Positions 45,782 through 56,028 of a DNA stretch of 64,000 nucleotides are shown piece after piece (positions within the stretch are counted from its first letter, which is position 1; every line of letters starts with the position of its first letter). The notes beneath the pieces were generated by a model. That model made no database searches and had not been told where the DNA came from. It was given only the letters and a program-made list of their open reading frames with translations. A program made the translations under genes and the position numbers. Source of the DNA: Silene conica (taxonomy: Eukaryota; Streptophyta; Magnoliopsida; Caryophyllales; Caryophyllaceae); assembly GCA_029255685.2 (NCBI GenBank), contig CM055315.2:71887681-71951680 (forward strand), written 5' to 3'.

Positions 45782-48082
45782 TTATCCATGCTCGGACTCT
45801 TCTTCGACAACACTTTTTCCTTTCTCCATGTTCTCTTTCCCTTCATCTATTTTCTTCTTTGGAATGTTCAAGACTTGTTGCATCACAAAGTCTAAGTCAT
45901 CAATGTCGACTTCATTACAATCATCCGGAGGAGTGTTGGACACCATCACCATCACCTCCTCCTCAACACATTTCTCACTTCCTCTCCCTAATACCGTCAT
46001 AACTTGCTCTACCTTCGATCCTCCTTCATAATCTCTCCTCTCAAGCATTGGTTGCTCATTCTTGCTTGTCGTAATAGCATTGACACCATGTGGTTTTGAA
46101 GCATCCCGGGGGCTTTGACCTTGGGCAAGAAAGCCGCCCGGTGGCCTTTGTGGGTTGGCTAAGGCTTGTGAAGCAACTCTAGCCTCCATCTCCCGGATCT
46201 CTTTTTGATTTGCCGTCTTCAAATTCATCATTTCTTGATTATGTGTCGCTTGCATGCCTTTCACAAGTTTAAGCAACTCTCCAACTTGGGAGTCACTTGA
46301 GAGATCTTGATGAGGTGTGTTGGTAAGGGGCAAGGGAAACCCGTAGTCATTCCTTGCACCCCCACTTTGTTGATTTGCTTTGGGACCTTGGTTGTTGAAG
46401 TTTGGGTTTTGGTGGTGGTTAGGAAATGGTTGGTTGAAATTTTGGTCATTGAGACTTTGATTGTTGAAATTGTTGTTGTGGAAGTTTTGTTGGTGGTTTG
46501 GGTTGTGGAAATTTTGTTGGTTATGGTATTGGTTGTTGTTTTGGTTGTTGAAGTTTGGGTTGTTGTTATTGAAATTTGCATTGAAATTTTGTGGGTTTTG
46601 GTTGTTTTGGAAATTTGGATTAAAGTTCGGGTCATTGAAACTTTGTTGAAAGCCTTGATTGGCTTGGTTGGTTTGATTCCCTTGGTAAAAGTTGTTGTTG
46701 TAATTGTTTCTTGGGTTGAAGTTTCCTCCCCTTGGTTGAAAACCGGGGGGGTTATGCACTTGAGGTTGTTGAATTTGATGAGGATTCAACACATTGGTGC
46801 TCTTGTAACTCATATAGGGGCTTCCTCGGATCCCTTGATGGTAATAGTTCGAATTTGGGTTGAAAGTATTGGGGTTTTTTGGGTTGTTAAAGGCTTGGAA
46901 AGCATATACCTCCTCCATACTCTCACTTCCCTCATAGGAATTGTTGTTTGCACACACATCAAAAGTATGCCCGCATCCCCCACATAAGTCACATGAAACA
47001 ACACTATTAACTTGGTACATTCCCGGGACTTTGCTCTTGGTTTCTTTGGTAGTGGAGCCCTTAGTCAACTCTTCCAATTTCTTGGTTAACAAGTCCAACT
47101 TGGCATTGGTTTCTTCGTTTGCCTTAGCATTGGAAAGGTGCTCACTAGGGTACTTACTACTCTTCCTCAAGACATTCCCGCTAGTACCATAGTTTTCCTC
47201 CGAATCAACAATCTTCTTGATGAGTTCCGTTCCTTCCTCATGTGGCAAGTGGTCAAAGCTACCACCCGCCGATGCATTAACCATTTCCTTAGTCCGGGAG
47301 AGAAGGGTTTGGAAAAAAGTTTGAGTTGTGTACCAAGGTGGTATCCCGTGGTGTGGGCACTTGGCTAGCAAATCTTGGTATCTATCCCAAGCTTCTCCCA
47401 AAGATTCTCCCTCGTCTTGTTGAAACTGTGTTATCTCATTCCGGAGCATCGCGGTCTTGGAGGATGGGTAGTACTTGGCAAGGAAAGCCGTTGCCAAGTC
47501 GTCCCATGTGGTGAATGTATTCGGAGCATGGACATTTAGCCACCTATCGGCCTTGTCGGTTAAGGAATAGGGGAAAAGCATAAGCCTTAATGTCTCCTCG
47601 GGTACTCCGGTCTTCTTTATCATCGCGACTTTACCCTTGAATTTTCTTAGGTGCCCATGAGCATCTTCGTGGGAAGCCCCGCTAAAGGCATTCTTTTCGA
47701 TTGAACTCATTTGGGAAGGATGTATTTCGAAATTTTGAGGAACAAGAACCCCGAAGTTGATTGGATTGGTGGTGTCATTGTGATTGGGCCGGTTATGATC
47801 ACGAAGAGCGGCCATTATGTGAATTTGATGGTTGTTTGGAAAGTGTGGTGATTGTGGTGGTGATTGATAAAACGGATTGTCAAAACTTTCGGATGTTGGG
47901 CTAGGATTGCTTTGATTGGGACTTGGTGGTTCGGATGAAGAGGGGTTGTTTTGGCTAGTAGATGCTTGGGACGCAATTCTTACTCTTGCAATGGTCTTCC
48001 TCCTTAAAGCCCGAAAGAGCCTCTCCGGTTCGGAAGATGACAACAAAGAGTTAGAGTCACCCCTAGGCATAAAACTTAGCAA
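45782..48082 (-). CDS. E9 Gag with Asn-rich tail
   Basis: 766 residues. Ser/Pro/Asn-rich start, capsid-like domain (about 110-290, with DKADRWL and AKYYPSSKTAMLRNEITQF), a zinc knuckle-like CDLCGGCGHTFDVC near 365, then an Asn/Gln/Phe-rich region of about 190 residues (about 395-585). The whole frame is open. The first ATG at 48082 is used. Low-complexity Asn-rich tails can promote self-assembly, but that is inference. Confidence 0.85.
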   Translation of the reverse strand: MLSFMPRGDSNSLLSSSEPERLFRALRRKTIARVRIASQASTSQNNPSSSEPPSPNQSNPSPTSESFDNPFYQSPPQSPHFPNNHQIHIMAALRDHNRPNHNDTTNPINFGVLVPQNFEIHPSQMSSIEKNAFSGASHEDAHGHLRKFKGKVAMIKKTGVPEETLRLMLFPYSLTDKADRWLNVHAPNTFTTWDDLATAFLAKYYPSSKTAMLRNEITQFQQDEGESLGEAWDRYQDLLAKCPHHGIPPWYTTQTFFQTLLSRTKEMVNASAGGSFDHLPHEEGTELIKKIVDSEENYGTSGNVLRKSSKYPSEHLSNAKANEETNAKLDLLTKKLEELTKGSTTKETKSKVPGMYQVNSVVSCDLCGGCGHTFDVCANNNSYEGSESMEEVYAFQAFNNPKNPNTFNPNSNYYHQGIRGSPYMSYKSTNVLNPHQIQQPQVHNPPGFQPRGGNFNPRNNYNNNFYQGNQTNQANQGFQQSFNDPNFNPNFQNNQNPQNFNANFNNNNPNFNNQNNNQYHNQQNFHNPNHQQNFHNNNFNNQSLNDQNFNQPFPNHHQNPNFNNQGPKANQQSGGARNDYGFPLPLTNTPHQDLSSDSQVGELLKLVKGMQATHNQEMMNLKTANQKEIREMEARVASQALANPQRPPGGFLAQGQSPRDASKPHGVNAITTSKNEQPMLERRDYEGGSKVEQVMTVLGRGSEKCVEEEVMVMVSNTPPDDCNEVDIDDLDFVMQQVLNIPKKKIDEGKENMEKGKSVVEEESEHG

Positions 48083-48233
48083 ACAAATTAGTCGTCCTAG
48101 TGCTTGTTAAACACTAGGGTGAGCAATAAAACAAGCACTCTACAATTAACTACCAAATCTTTGATCAAAACAAAACAAGTTCAACTAACTCTAGACTAAA
48201 ACTAAAACTAAACTACACAACTTCTAAACACCG

Positions 48234-48251
48234 TCCCCGGCAACGGCGCCA
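48234..48251 (-). other. E9 primer-binding site (tRNA-Asp)
   Basis: Minus strand TGGCGCCGTTGCCGGGGA, identical to E1 and E4, 3 bases from the LTR. Confidence 0.92.
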
Positions 48252-48254
48252 TTT

Positions 48255-49950
48255 TGATGGCCGGCTTTTGTCGTCGATACCGGCATCAAACACATTTATA
48301 AAGAACCCAAATTAAGTAGTATAATCGGGTTATCGTTCGCGAAGACGGTGGGGATAGTTGTATAGTTATGCTTTAATTTAAGTATGAGTCGGAGTAAAAG
48401 GTTTTGGTTTGGAAAAACTAATTAACTACTAAAGCAAGTAAATCTAGATGAAGTTGATGATAAAGAGGACTAGGGTGTCGGGGATCACCTAGGTAAGTCG
48501 GTAGCCAAACGTAAGATAACGGTCTTGTATCACTTCTATGGTAGGTCTAGGGTTGTCTCTTCTCTCGAGTTGACAAACCCTTAGGTCGAGTCTAGTCCTA
48601 GCTTTCGCTACAAACCAAGCTAACCTAACACACAAGCATGCTCATGAAACCCCAAGACTTTCGTCTAAAGCAAACAAAGTGAAGACTAACACCCAACCGT
48701 CGTTGAGGCATTTCATCAAACACATAACATGCAAGATGCGAAAACTTAACCAAAGAAGCAAACAAGACTAACTCTAGGCATTTTTCATGGCTACTAACTA
48801 CCCAAGCAAATCCCCTAACCCTAGAATAAGACTACTCACACATGGCTAAGGAATAAACTTGAACAAATAAAGTATTAATGCTAAACATGGTGGAAATTAA
48901 TGAGAGTAAATAATTGAACAAGCAAAACTAAAACAAAATGCAAAGACAAAGTAGAGATTAGGAAGATTATACCAATAATAAGGAAAAAGCAAGGAACTTG
49001 GATTACAACTTGGAAGATTTTCTCAAACCCTCAAATTACAACCCAATAAAAATCTTCTAAAATTGCCCAAGAACAAAGCTAAGAGAATTACTAAGAGAGG
49101 ATTAACTAATATTGAAAGATTAAATAAAGATCTAAGGAAGATTAAAATATTAAGAGAGTTTTTTGAGTCTAAGTCTAGAGTAATGAAACAGTAAAAAACC
49201 CTAAAAATGTGTGCAAAGTAACCTGACAAATGATAGACTAAGTGCGGGTTTATATAGTGCGCGAAATTCTGAAAAGCGACTCTCAGCCGGTCGACCGGCT
49301 GCCGGTCTGGGACCGGCTGAGAGTCCAAATATGGACTTCTGAACAATTTTTCAACTTGGCCTTGCTTCTTAGCCGACAGACCGGCCGCCGGTCTGGCACC
49401 GGCTGGGAGGCCTATTTGGCCAATCTGACTTTTCTCTTCAGTTCTTGATTGCACAGGTACCCTCAGCCGGTGCACCGGCTGCCGGTTGTCCACCGGCTGG
49501 GAGTCCTTTTTCAGAGGTCTGCCCAACAATTCATTTTCTTCATTCTTCGAATTTGGCTAAGTATAGGAAAGCCTTCCCAGCCGGCTAACCGGCTGCCGGT
49601 TGGCCACCGGCTGGGGGCCTTGCTCATTGAATCTGAAACTTTTTCTCTTTTTTCGCCAAAAACCCAAGGCATGGCTCCCCAGCCGGCCTGCCGGCCGCCG
49701 GTTGGAGACCGGCTGAGAAGGCCTGGCATGATCTTTGCAAATTCCTTCACAATTCTCCATAAATCGCCCCAAATTCACCTCGATTTCTCTCGTTTCTTTG
49801 CCCCCGCCGTAATGCCTACAAAAATTAGACAGAATAGGACTATACGAGGCAACGGACGTAAAAACACCTCAAGACACGCAAATTGAGGCCGAATCGTGAC
49901 CGAAAACAAAGAAAATGCAAAGGAAATGATGACCAAAATGGAGCTCATCA
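48255..49950 (-). repeat. E9 5' LTR
   Basis: 1696 bp, nearly identical to 37962-39671 except for a patch of clustered differences in the U5-terminal 90 bases and one GC half-module fewer (15 bp) near 49284. U5-terminal hairpin TGATG-CCGG against CCGGCATCA at 48255-48288. Confidence 0.93.
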
Positions 49951-50519
49951 CACCGGTTTCCTCTTCAATGATCACGAGCTCTTCCTCCGGGTTACTACCA
50001 GCACCACCTAAAAGCACAAGGACACTCATTAGGAGGCCAATTTCGTGATTAGGGTAAAACAGTCCCGAAATGAAGTTTCACTAAATTGAAAATGAAAGTG
50101 ATAGAAAGATCATAAATCTCGCAAGGATTCCGAATCTGTAACTTTTACCTCGATACGAGTTCGGGAAGGCCTTGAGATGATGATTCTAAGCTTGAAAAGT
50201 GAGATGAAAATCGAGTTGGATGTTTAACAGTGAAATGAAAATAAGAATGAAGGGTTGTCGATGGAAAGCATCCTTTTAAGGGTTTAAGTTGTCCTTTTAA
50301 AAGCTTGAGTCGGGTTTGCTTTATTTAAGTGAAACGGAAATGTGAGACGGGTTGATAATAATTAAACAAGGCATCTCAAGATCAAATGATTTTTAAGACG
50401 AAACTTAACGGAAATCTTAAAAATATAAATTACGACTATTATTAAATTATTATTAAATTCCGGAAATTACTTTATTTTAATAAAATATTCCTTACGAAAA
50501 TACGGGATGTTACATTAAC

Positions 50520-50733
50520 CAAGCTGGAGTTACGCGGGTGTTACTTGGCTATGGAAAAAAATGTGGAGGTACCAATTGATCTTCCCAACTTGAAACACTT
50601 ACATCTGTTAATGTTCCATGTAAACGAGAGCATGTTGGAGAATCTGATTGCTAAATGTCGAGCTTTATAAAATCTCGAATTTTCATCCTCTAAGGTGTTT
50701 AAGGTGCTGCGAGTTCCAAAGTTGCTCAAAGAT
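50520..50733 (+). pseudogene. Captured F-box/LRR gene fragment, 3' part
   Basis: Resumes the leucine-rich region broken by the E8 insertion: KLELRGCYLAMEKNVEVP, then LPNLKHLHLLMFHVNESM and KVLRVPKLLK. A TAA at 50668-50670 interrupts the frame. What follows looks intronic (T-rich, reaching TGTAG near 50814). This is the second half of the gene piece carried by CACTA E7. Confidence 0.7.
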
Positions 50734-52390
50734 TATATTGCTCATGTCTTTGTTGTTGTTGCTTACATTTTAATTGTTTATATATTCCTCATGTTTTTGT
50801 TTTCAATTGTAGGTAAAGTGTGTTTAAAATAAATGCTTACTGAGTTGAGGGTTATTGTGTCATAAACTTTGGGAATGTCTATTGTTTTCTTTATGGGTCA
50901 TCTCATTGACCTAAATTATTACAAAACCAGTAAACCTGATGATAATTAGTTCTTGTTTTCACTGGAAAAAATTGAGTTCTTTTGTCGTTTTCAACTAATC
51001 CTTATTAACAATTTGTTGTATTTTTCCAGTTCTCGTTGATTCCAGGTTTCATTTTTGTTAAATTAAGTAAAATATGGTGTACATAATCGAAATAATTGTT
51101 AAGGTTATTGTGGATGATACATAGAGTGTTCTCTGTCGTGTATGACCTCCTAAAAGTTTCTTAATTGAAACATTATCTGATATGTCCTTCCCTCCATTTG
51201 AGAAGAGATTCATCTGGTTATGTGAATAATTCTGGTTGTGTGTCTGAGCCAAAGTCTTGCCTCGGAAACAAACTATGGTTGTGCTACTTGGTTATTGATT
51301 AATCTAGGCTGAAATCTAATGGGACGCACTAATGAGCTAGTTCATTGCTCAAGCTAGACGCGACTCAAATCCAAAAAGACTACTTATACCCATATGCAAA
51401 CCTAAAAAAACCAGCAATACTACTGCAGTCTTAGTTTCTCATCAATCCTTTTCTACACCTTATCATAGATGACTGTTGACCCACTCATTAAACAATCAAC
51501 TTGCTCATTTGGAATCCCATAATTCCTTCTTCAACATCATTTTGGGCGCTTTGCTTCCTGCTTGGAGCTTATCAAATGTCAGAAAAACGCTACTATACAA
51601 CTCAGATCATCACAATCAAGGCCAGCATCCCAAGGTAACCTTTAACTCTCAATATGCTACTTAAAGCTTTACCACTTCAAGCTGTTTCCTGGATATTTTG
51701 ATTGAGCTGTATTCTTGATCTCCCTCCTTATGTTTTGAGCCAAGATCAAGCCTAACCCGAATATGATTCAATCTGGCATATTAGATCAAGGCAACTGTGA
51801 GGTATATTAGATCATATCCTACCTTACTTTTTCTTTGCTGAAACTAATTAAGATTTAAGAGCAGACTTACGAACCGTTTTAACTATTTTTTTCCGTGAGT
51901 TTTTTAGACCCCAAATCTGTAGACTTACGAACCGTTATTACTTGGCTCAGCTTAGTTTGATTGATTATGGTTGTGTGAAGATCTTGTCTTCGACCAATGC
52001 AGTTTGCAGTCTCAGTCGTCTCTCTACCAATGCTTTCTACCAATGCTGATGTTATATTTGTTTCTACAGTAAGTGTTACATTCTTTTTGATCTTAATATT
52101 GTTATTACTAATGCAGTTTGATGTTCTTGGCTGTTCTTAGCAGATCTAGAGTTCCATTATATCAATAGATAAAGTGAGTCCCTCATGCATTAAATTAGCA
52201 TCATATTTAGTGTCTTTATCATTGCTTATCTTGTCCTCAGTTTTGATGATTTTTGTAATAGTGCACACATTCCTTTGTTCATTTGCTACATAACTGATCC
52301 TATTGATGTCGAATTTGAATAGTTTTTGCATAATGTATTCGTATTTCTAAGTAGTCTATAATTGTAATTGTGTCTTTTGGTTGTATGTAG
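50734..52390. other. E7 internal non-coding DNA
   Basis: AT-rich, without a clear gene. A short direct repeat, ACTTACGAACCGTT, occurs at about 51868 and 51925. May contain introns of the captured gene or of a lost transposon gene. Confidence 0.45.
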
Positions 52391-52504
52391 TTCATGTTTA
52401 ACGCACCAAGGCCATACTCAGTTGATCAAATTGACAAGGTGCGAGACATTTGGGCAACATATGTATTGCAGTTTATGGCGCAAGTATTTGAAGGCAACAT
52501 TTAA
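52391..52504 (+). pseudogene. Possible terminal exon of a CACTA-encoded gene
   Basis: After an acceptor-like TGTAG, 37 codons run FMFNAPRPYSVDQIDKV, RDIWATYVLQFM and stop at 52502-52504. The pattern resembles C-terminal exons of proteins carried by CACTA elements (possibly the Ulp1-like type), but I cannot confirm it. Family unrecognised. Confidence 0.3.
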
Positions 52505-52877
52505 GTATACTAACGCATGGATTCTATCTAGATAGCTTAAAAGTATGGTGTGTGGATGTAAATGTTTTTTGTTAGTGCATGTGTTAATTAAACTTATATC
52601 ATAGTTTGTATTTTGTAGGTTTAAACTTATTCGGTTTTGTTTGATTGGGTTTAGAGTATAAATGTAATTTTTGTTGGATTTTCTGAAATGTAAGAGATGA
52701 TATATTTAAGTTATACAACTATTGTCGTATAAAGTATAAATAAAATCATTTTTATTTCAAAGATCTCGTTTTCATAAAGCACGGATTTGATTTTATAAAT
52801 TGGCGACAAAGAACAGGCGGGATATATTCAGAAATTGAAGCCAAATAATGGGCGCCAAAAAAATCGGCACGTAAAAC

Positions 52878-53164
52878 AGACGGCTATAGAGGACGGTTTT
52901 CTCATAAAGCGTCCTGAAATTGGCACAAAAATTTTGCGCGTAATGTGTTCAAAACAAGATGATTCCAAATTGCAACCGTCCTCTTTAAAGATTCAAAGAA
53001 GACGGTTCCATAACCCAACCGTCCTCTTTCAAAAATCAAAAGAGGACGGTTTGACTTTTTTCCAACCGTCTTCTTTGTCAACGAGGACGGGTGAATTTAG
53101 GACGGTTGTTTTGAGGCCTTAGGACGGTTTTTAACCGTCCCCGTTGTCCCTTTTTGTAGTAGTG
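52878..53164. repeat. E7 right subterminal repeats and end
   Basis: About eleven copies of AGGACGGTT-type repeats on both strands, ending in TTGTAGTAGTG at 53154-53164. Confidence 0.78.
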
Positions 53165-53851
53165 TCAAGAAATATGCTTATTTAACAAAAAGGCCGAGTT
53201 TCTCATTATCGTCACCTCAAAAGCGTTTTATGTTCCTAGCTCCTCTTCAACAATGAAGCTATCGACCTCAAGATCCTCTAAATTCGCTCCTACAACAAAG
53301 AAAACGAGTTTTAGAGCCCTAGAACGGAAATAAGCCAAAACAGCGCCTTTTTCAAGTTGAACGAAATCGAAATTGAAAGAGATAGATGTCTTGGAAATTT
53401 CGCAAGGATTCTGAAAATGTATAACTTACCTTTATTCGGATTTGGGAAGGGCTTGAAAAGTTGATTTGAAGCTTGAAAAGAGAAGGAGAAATTGAAAACA
53501 ATGAAACAGTGTTTGAGTTTTTGTGATGTCGATGAAATGCTTTGGGTTTAGGGTTTATGTAGTCCTTTTTCTTAAATGAATCGGGTTACTTGTTTTGAAA
53601 CGGGTTTTTTTAGAGTCGGGTTTATGACATGCCAAGTTATTAACATCCTAAGAACTTAAGGTTTCTTAAGACGGATCTTAACGGAATATTTAAAAATAAC
53701 TTAACAATTTATATTAAAATATTATTTTATTCCGTAAAATAAATTAAAACCTTTAAAATATTATTTACGAAAATACGGGATGTTACACCAAACCTCATAA
53801 GTAGACTCGTCAATAACATCTACTGAATAACAGGTGTCCTCTATCATAGGT

Positions 53852-54480
53852 CTAGACAAGGTAGGTCTCGGGTAAATTGAATGTGATCATGTCATCCCCT
53901 ACCGCTAGAGTCAAACGACCAAGTCTAACATCGATTATGGCCCCGGCTGTAAACAGAAATGGTCTAACCAAAATAATCTGGGTACGGGTATCCTCATCAA
54001 TATCTAGAACAATAAAGTCCACTGGAATGAAAAATTTGCCCACCTTAACAGGCACGTCTTCCAAGATACCTATAGGCTGTCTAACAGATCTGTCAGCCAT
54101 CTGTGGGGTGATATTGGTCGTTTTTAGGCAACCCAAATTAAGCTTAGAATAGATAGAATAGGGTATGACACTAACACTAGCTCCAATGTCACATAACGCC
54201 CTATCTATCGTCACATCCGCTATGACACCCGAAATCGAGAAACTACCCGTGTCTTTTAATTTGGGAGGGGATTTACCTAGAATCAAGCTACTAGCTCCAA
54301 AGTCCTTCTTACGCGTACTGATATCTTTCATAAATTTTGCGTAAGATGGAACTTGGGTAATTAACTCAACAAGAGGAATACTTACCTGTATTCCGCGTAC
54401 CATGTCCTCGAACTTGTTGAATTGCCTCTCCGTCTTTGTATCTCGCAGCCGGCCTGGGTAGGGGACTTTAATCATTGGAA
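53852..54480 (-). pseudogene. E10 protease region
   Basis: Homologous to the E1 protease: VPYPGRLRDTKTERQFNKF lead-in, ALCDIGASVSVIPYS core, FTAGAIIDV block. Decayed fossil copy. Confidence 0.8.
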
Positions 54481-54590
54481 GTGGGTCCCCAACTTTCTCC
54501 TTTCCTGGATTATTCTTCGGTACCCCCACAGCAGGGGAGGGTATTTTGTCGTTCAGGGATCCTGAAACAGCGATATCATACTGGTTGGCT

Positions 54591-54838
54591 CTCGACCGAG
54601 GCTCAATACTTCTCGATCGAGAGCTTTCCTCTGCAGTTGCTCTCGATCGAGAGCTCTGGTCTTCCAAATTGTTCGATCGAGATGTCCTATAAGTCGATCG
54701 AACAGCTAGCTTCTACTTCTAAGTCGGTCGATCGAGGACTGAATTCACTCGATCGAAGATTTCCTTCACCATTATCAGTCGATCGAGATCGTTGCTCTTC
54801 AAGATTGGTCGATCGAGACGAGTTTTCACTCGATCGAC
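54591..54838 (-). repeat. In-frame CTCGATCGAG boxes in the E10 gag-protease linker
   Basis: Boxes start at 54591, 54612, 54642, 54672, 54693, 54727, 54748, 54778, 54808 and 54829. Steps are 21, 30, 30, 21, 34, 21, 30, 30 and 21 bp. They encode Ser/Arg-rich repeats (SRSTD, SRSIE type). Confidence 0.75.
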
Positions 54839-54899
54839 CCCTTCTCAATTGCTCCTCGCCTGTTACAAGTGCTTCTGTTTCCACCTCGGCACTTGTGCT

Positions 54900-55914
54900 G
54901 GCTGGGTTATAGATTGGTCCGTCATAACTGAGACCGCTCCTCAATTTTATCGCAAGAACCGGGTCCTTCTCGGGAAACAATGTCTCACATTTTTCAAGTA
55001 TCAGCTGGTGGTTCGTTCTTTGTAGAGGTTAAATCCGCATATAACTCAGAAAACGAACCCCCTTGCTTATATCTTCGATATGCGTAAACACGCTCGGGTT
55101 CAGCCATACAAGAGATAGGATCATGACCCTCTTCACCATATCTACCACATACCACTTCCGTAGCACAAACTTGATCAAGTTGTTTTTTATTCTCCACTCT
55201 ATCCACATGAACTTCTTCAACAACGGTATTAGGAATGACAAGTTGCTCACTCCTACGGTTCCCATAGTTGGCTGTGTAAGTAGCCATGTTCTCTATTAAT
55301 TGTCAACCCTTGTCGTCGGCCACATTTACTTGGAACCTCCCTAGTGCGACAGCATCAAGGATTGCCCTATGCTCATATTGTAGCCCGTTGTAAAAGTGAG
55401 TGCACAAATACCAGCGCTCGAACCCGTGATGAGGAACTGAGCGAACCAACTTTTTGAATCTTGCCCATGCTTCACTCAAATTTTTGGTCTTGGCTTGAGA
55501 AAATTTCGTAATTTGCCCTCTCAACGCAGCGGTTCGCTGAGGAGGAAAATATATTCTACAGAAAGCTATTGCCAAGGTATTCCAATCCACAACCTCGGCA
55601 GCTACCATTTCAAGATCTCTCCACCAGTCCTTGGCATCGTCTACTAAGGAAAAAGGAAATAGAAATTCCTTAACCTTATCACGAGTTACTCCGACGACTA
55701 GTGGAATAGTTGAGCAATAATCAGTAAAAAACTCAACATGCTTGGCCAGGTCTTCATCTATGTTGCCTTTAAACACATTCCGTTCCACAAGCTGCAAATA
55801 GGACAGATGAATACCGAATGTCCCATCCTTAGTTGTAGGAAGAATAAGTCCCTTGGGCAAGTCGCTTGCACTAGGCTCAGAATGACTCACGATATTGGGT
55901 ATACCTGCAAGCAC
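54900..55914 (-). pseudogene. E10 gag region
   Basis: Starts MLAGIPNIVSHSEPSASD on the minus strand at 55914, followed by DLPKGLILPT, as in E1 gag, and the capsid-like block around DDAKDWWRDLE and VRSVPHHGFERWYLC. A later segment carries a C-x2-C type motif near 55160. Several breaks. Confidence 0.82.
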
Positions 55915-56006
55915 TAAACACTAGGACAAAACGTAAGAACTACCTCAAGGAATAAATTCCTTGAGACAAAAAGACAAACAAGATTAAATTAAAAAATACA
56001 CAGTCG

Positions 56007-56023
56007 CCCCGGCAACGGCGCCA
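56007..56023 (-). other. E10 primer-binding site (tRNA-Asp)
   Basis: Minus strand TGGCGCCGTTGCCGGGG, 5 bases from the LTR. Confidence 0.9.
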
Positions 56024-56028
56024 AAATT

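Larger units (their letters stand above)
37962..49950 (-). mobile_element. E9: Athila-type element with gag, protease and ORF-1-like gene but no RT or integrase
   Basis: About 12 kb, LTRs of 1710 and 1696 bp with TGAT/ATCA ends and a perfect CACCG target duplication (37957-37961, 49951-49955). Minus-strand order: 5' LTR, tRNA-Asp primer site, gag, protease, GC module array, ORF-1-like gene, 3' region, polypurine tract, 3' LTR. No RT, RNase H or integrase is found, so it must depend on a relative. Apart from one patch the LTRs are almost identical, so it is young. Confidence 0.92.
35573..50514. mobile_element. E8: solo LTR of the E6 family, split by E9
   Basis: Pieces 35573-37961 and 49956-50514, about 2.9 kb in all. 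Starts TGTAAAGCCCC and ends GGGATGTTACA, with a perfect TTAAC target duplication (35568-35572 and 50515-50519). No internal region or second LTR, so recombination between LTRs probably left a solo LTR. Aligns with E6 along most of its length. Confidence 0.85.
34573..53164 (+). mobile_element. E7: non-autonomous CACTA DNA transposon carrying a host gene fragment
   Basis: Left end CACTACTACAA at 34573, right end TTGTAGTAGTG at 53154-53164, flanked by a TCA duplication (34570-34572 and 53165-53167). CACTA (En/Spm) elements have 3-bp target duplications and such ends. Without E8 and E9 it is about 3.6 kb (34573-35572 and 50520-53164). No transposase is seen. Both ends carry many AGGACGGTT repeats. 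It holds an F-box/LRR gene fragment. Confidence 0.88.
32609..53787. mobile_element. E6: LTR of an unassigned family, split by the E7 CACTA
   Basis: Two pieces, 32609-34572 and 53165-53787, flank E7. Both align with the parts of solo LTR E8, including the end GGGATGTTACA at 53777-53787. The left end is missing because E5 sits there. The long GC-rich and hairpin-rich LTR with TGTAA-type ends suggests Ty3/gypsy; orientation and lineage are uncertain. It is inserted in the protease region of E10. Confidence 0.78.

Noticed and set aside
45033-46031. Ser/Thr-rich plus-strand ORF of 332 residues
   Set aside because: Antisense to the E9 protease and gag; composition follows from the opposite strand.
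46307-46987. Val/Leu-rich membrane-like ORF on the plus strand
   Set aside because: It is the antisense shadow of the Asn-rich tail of E9 Gag.
34573-53164. Autonomous CACTA element
   Set aside because: No transposase domain can be found in the 3.6 kb that belongs to E7.
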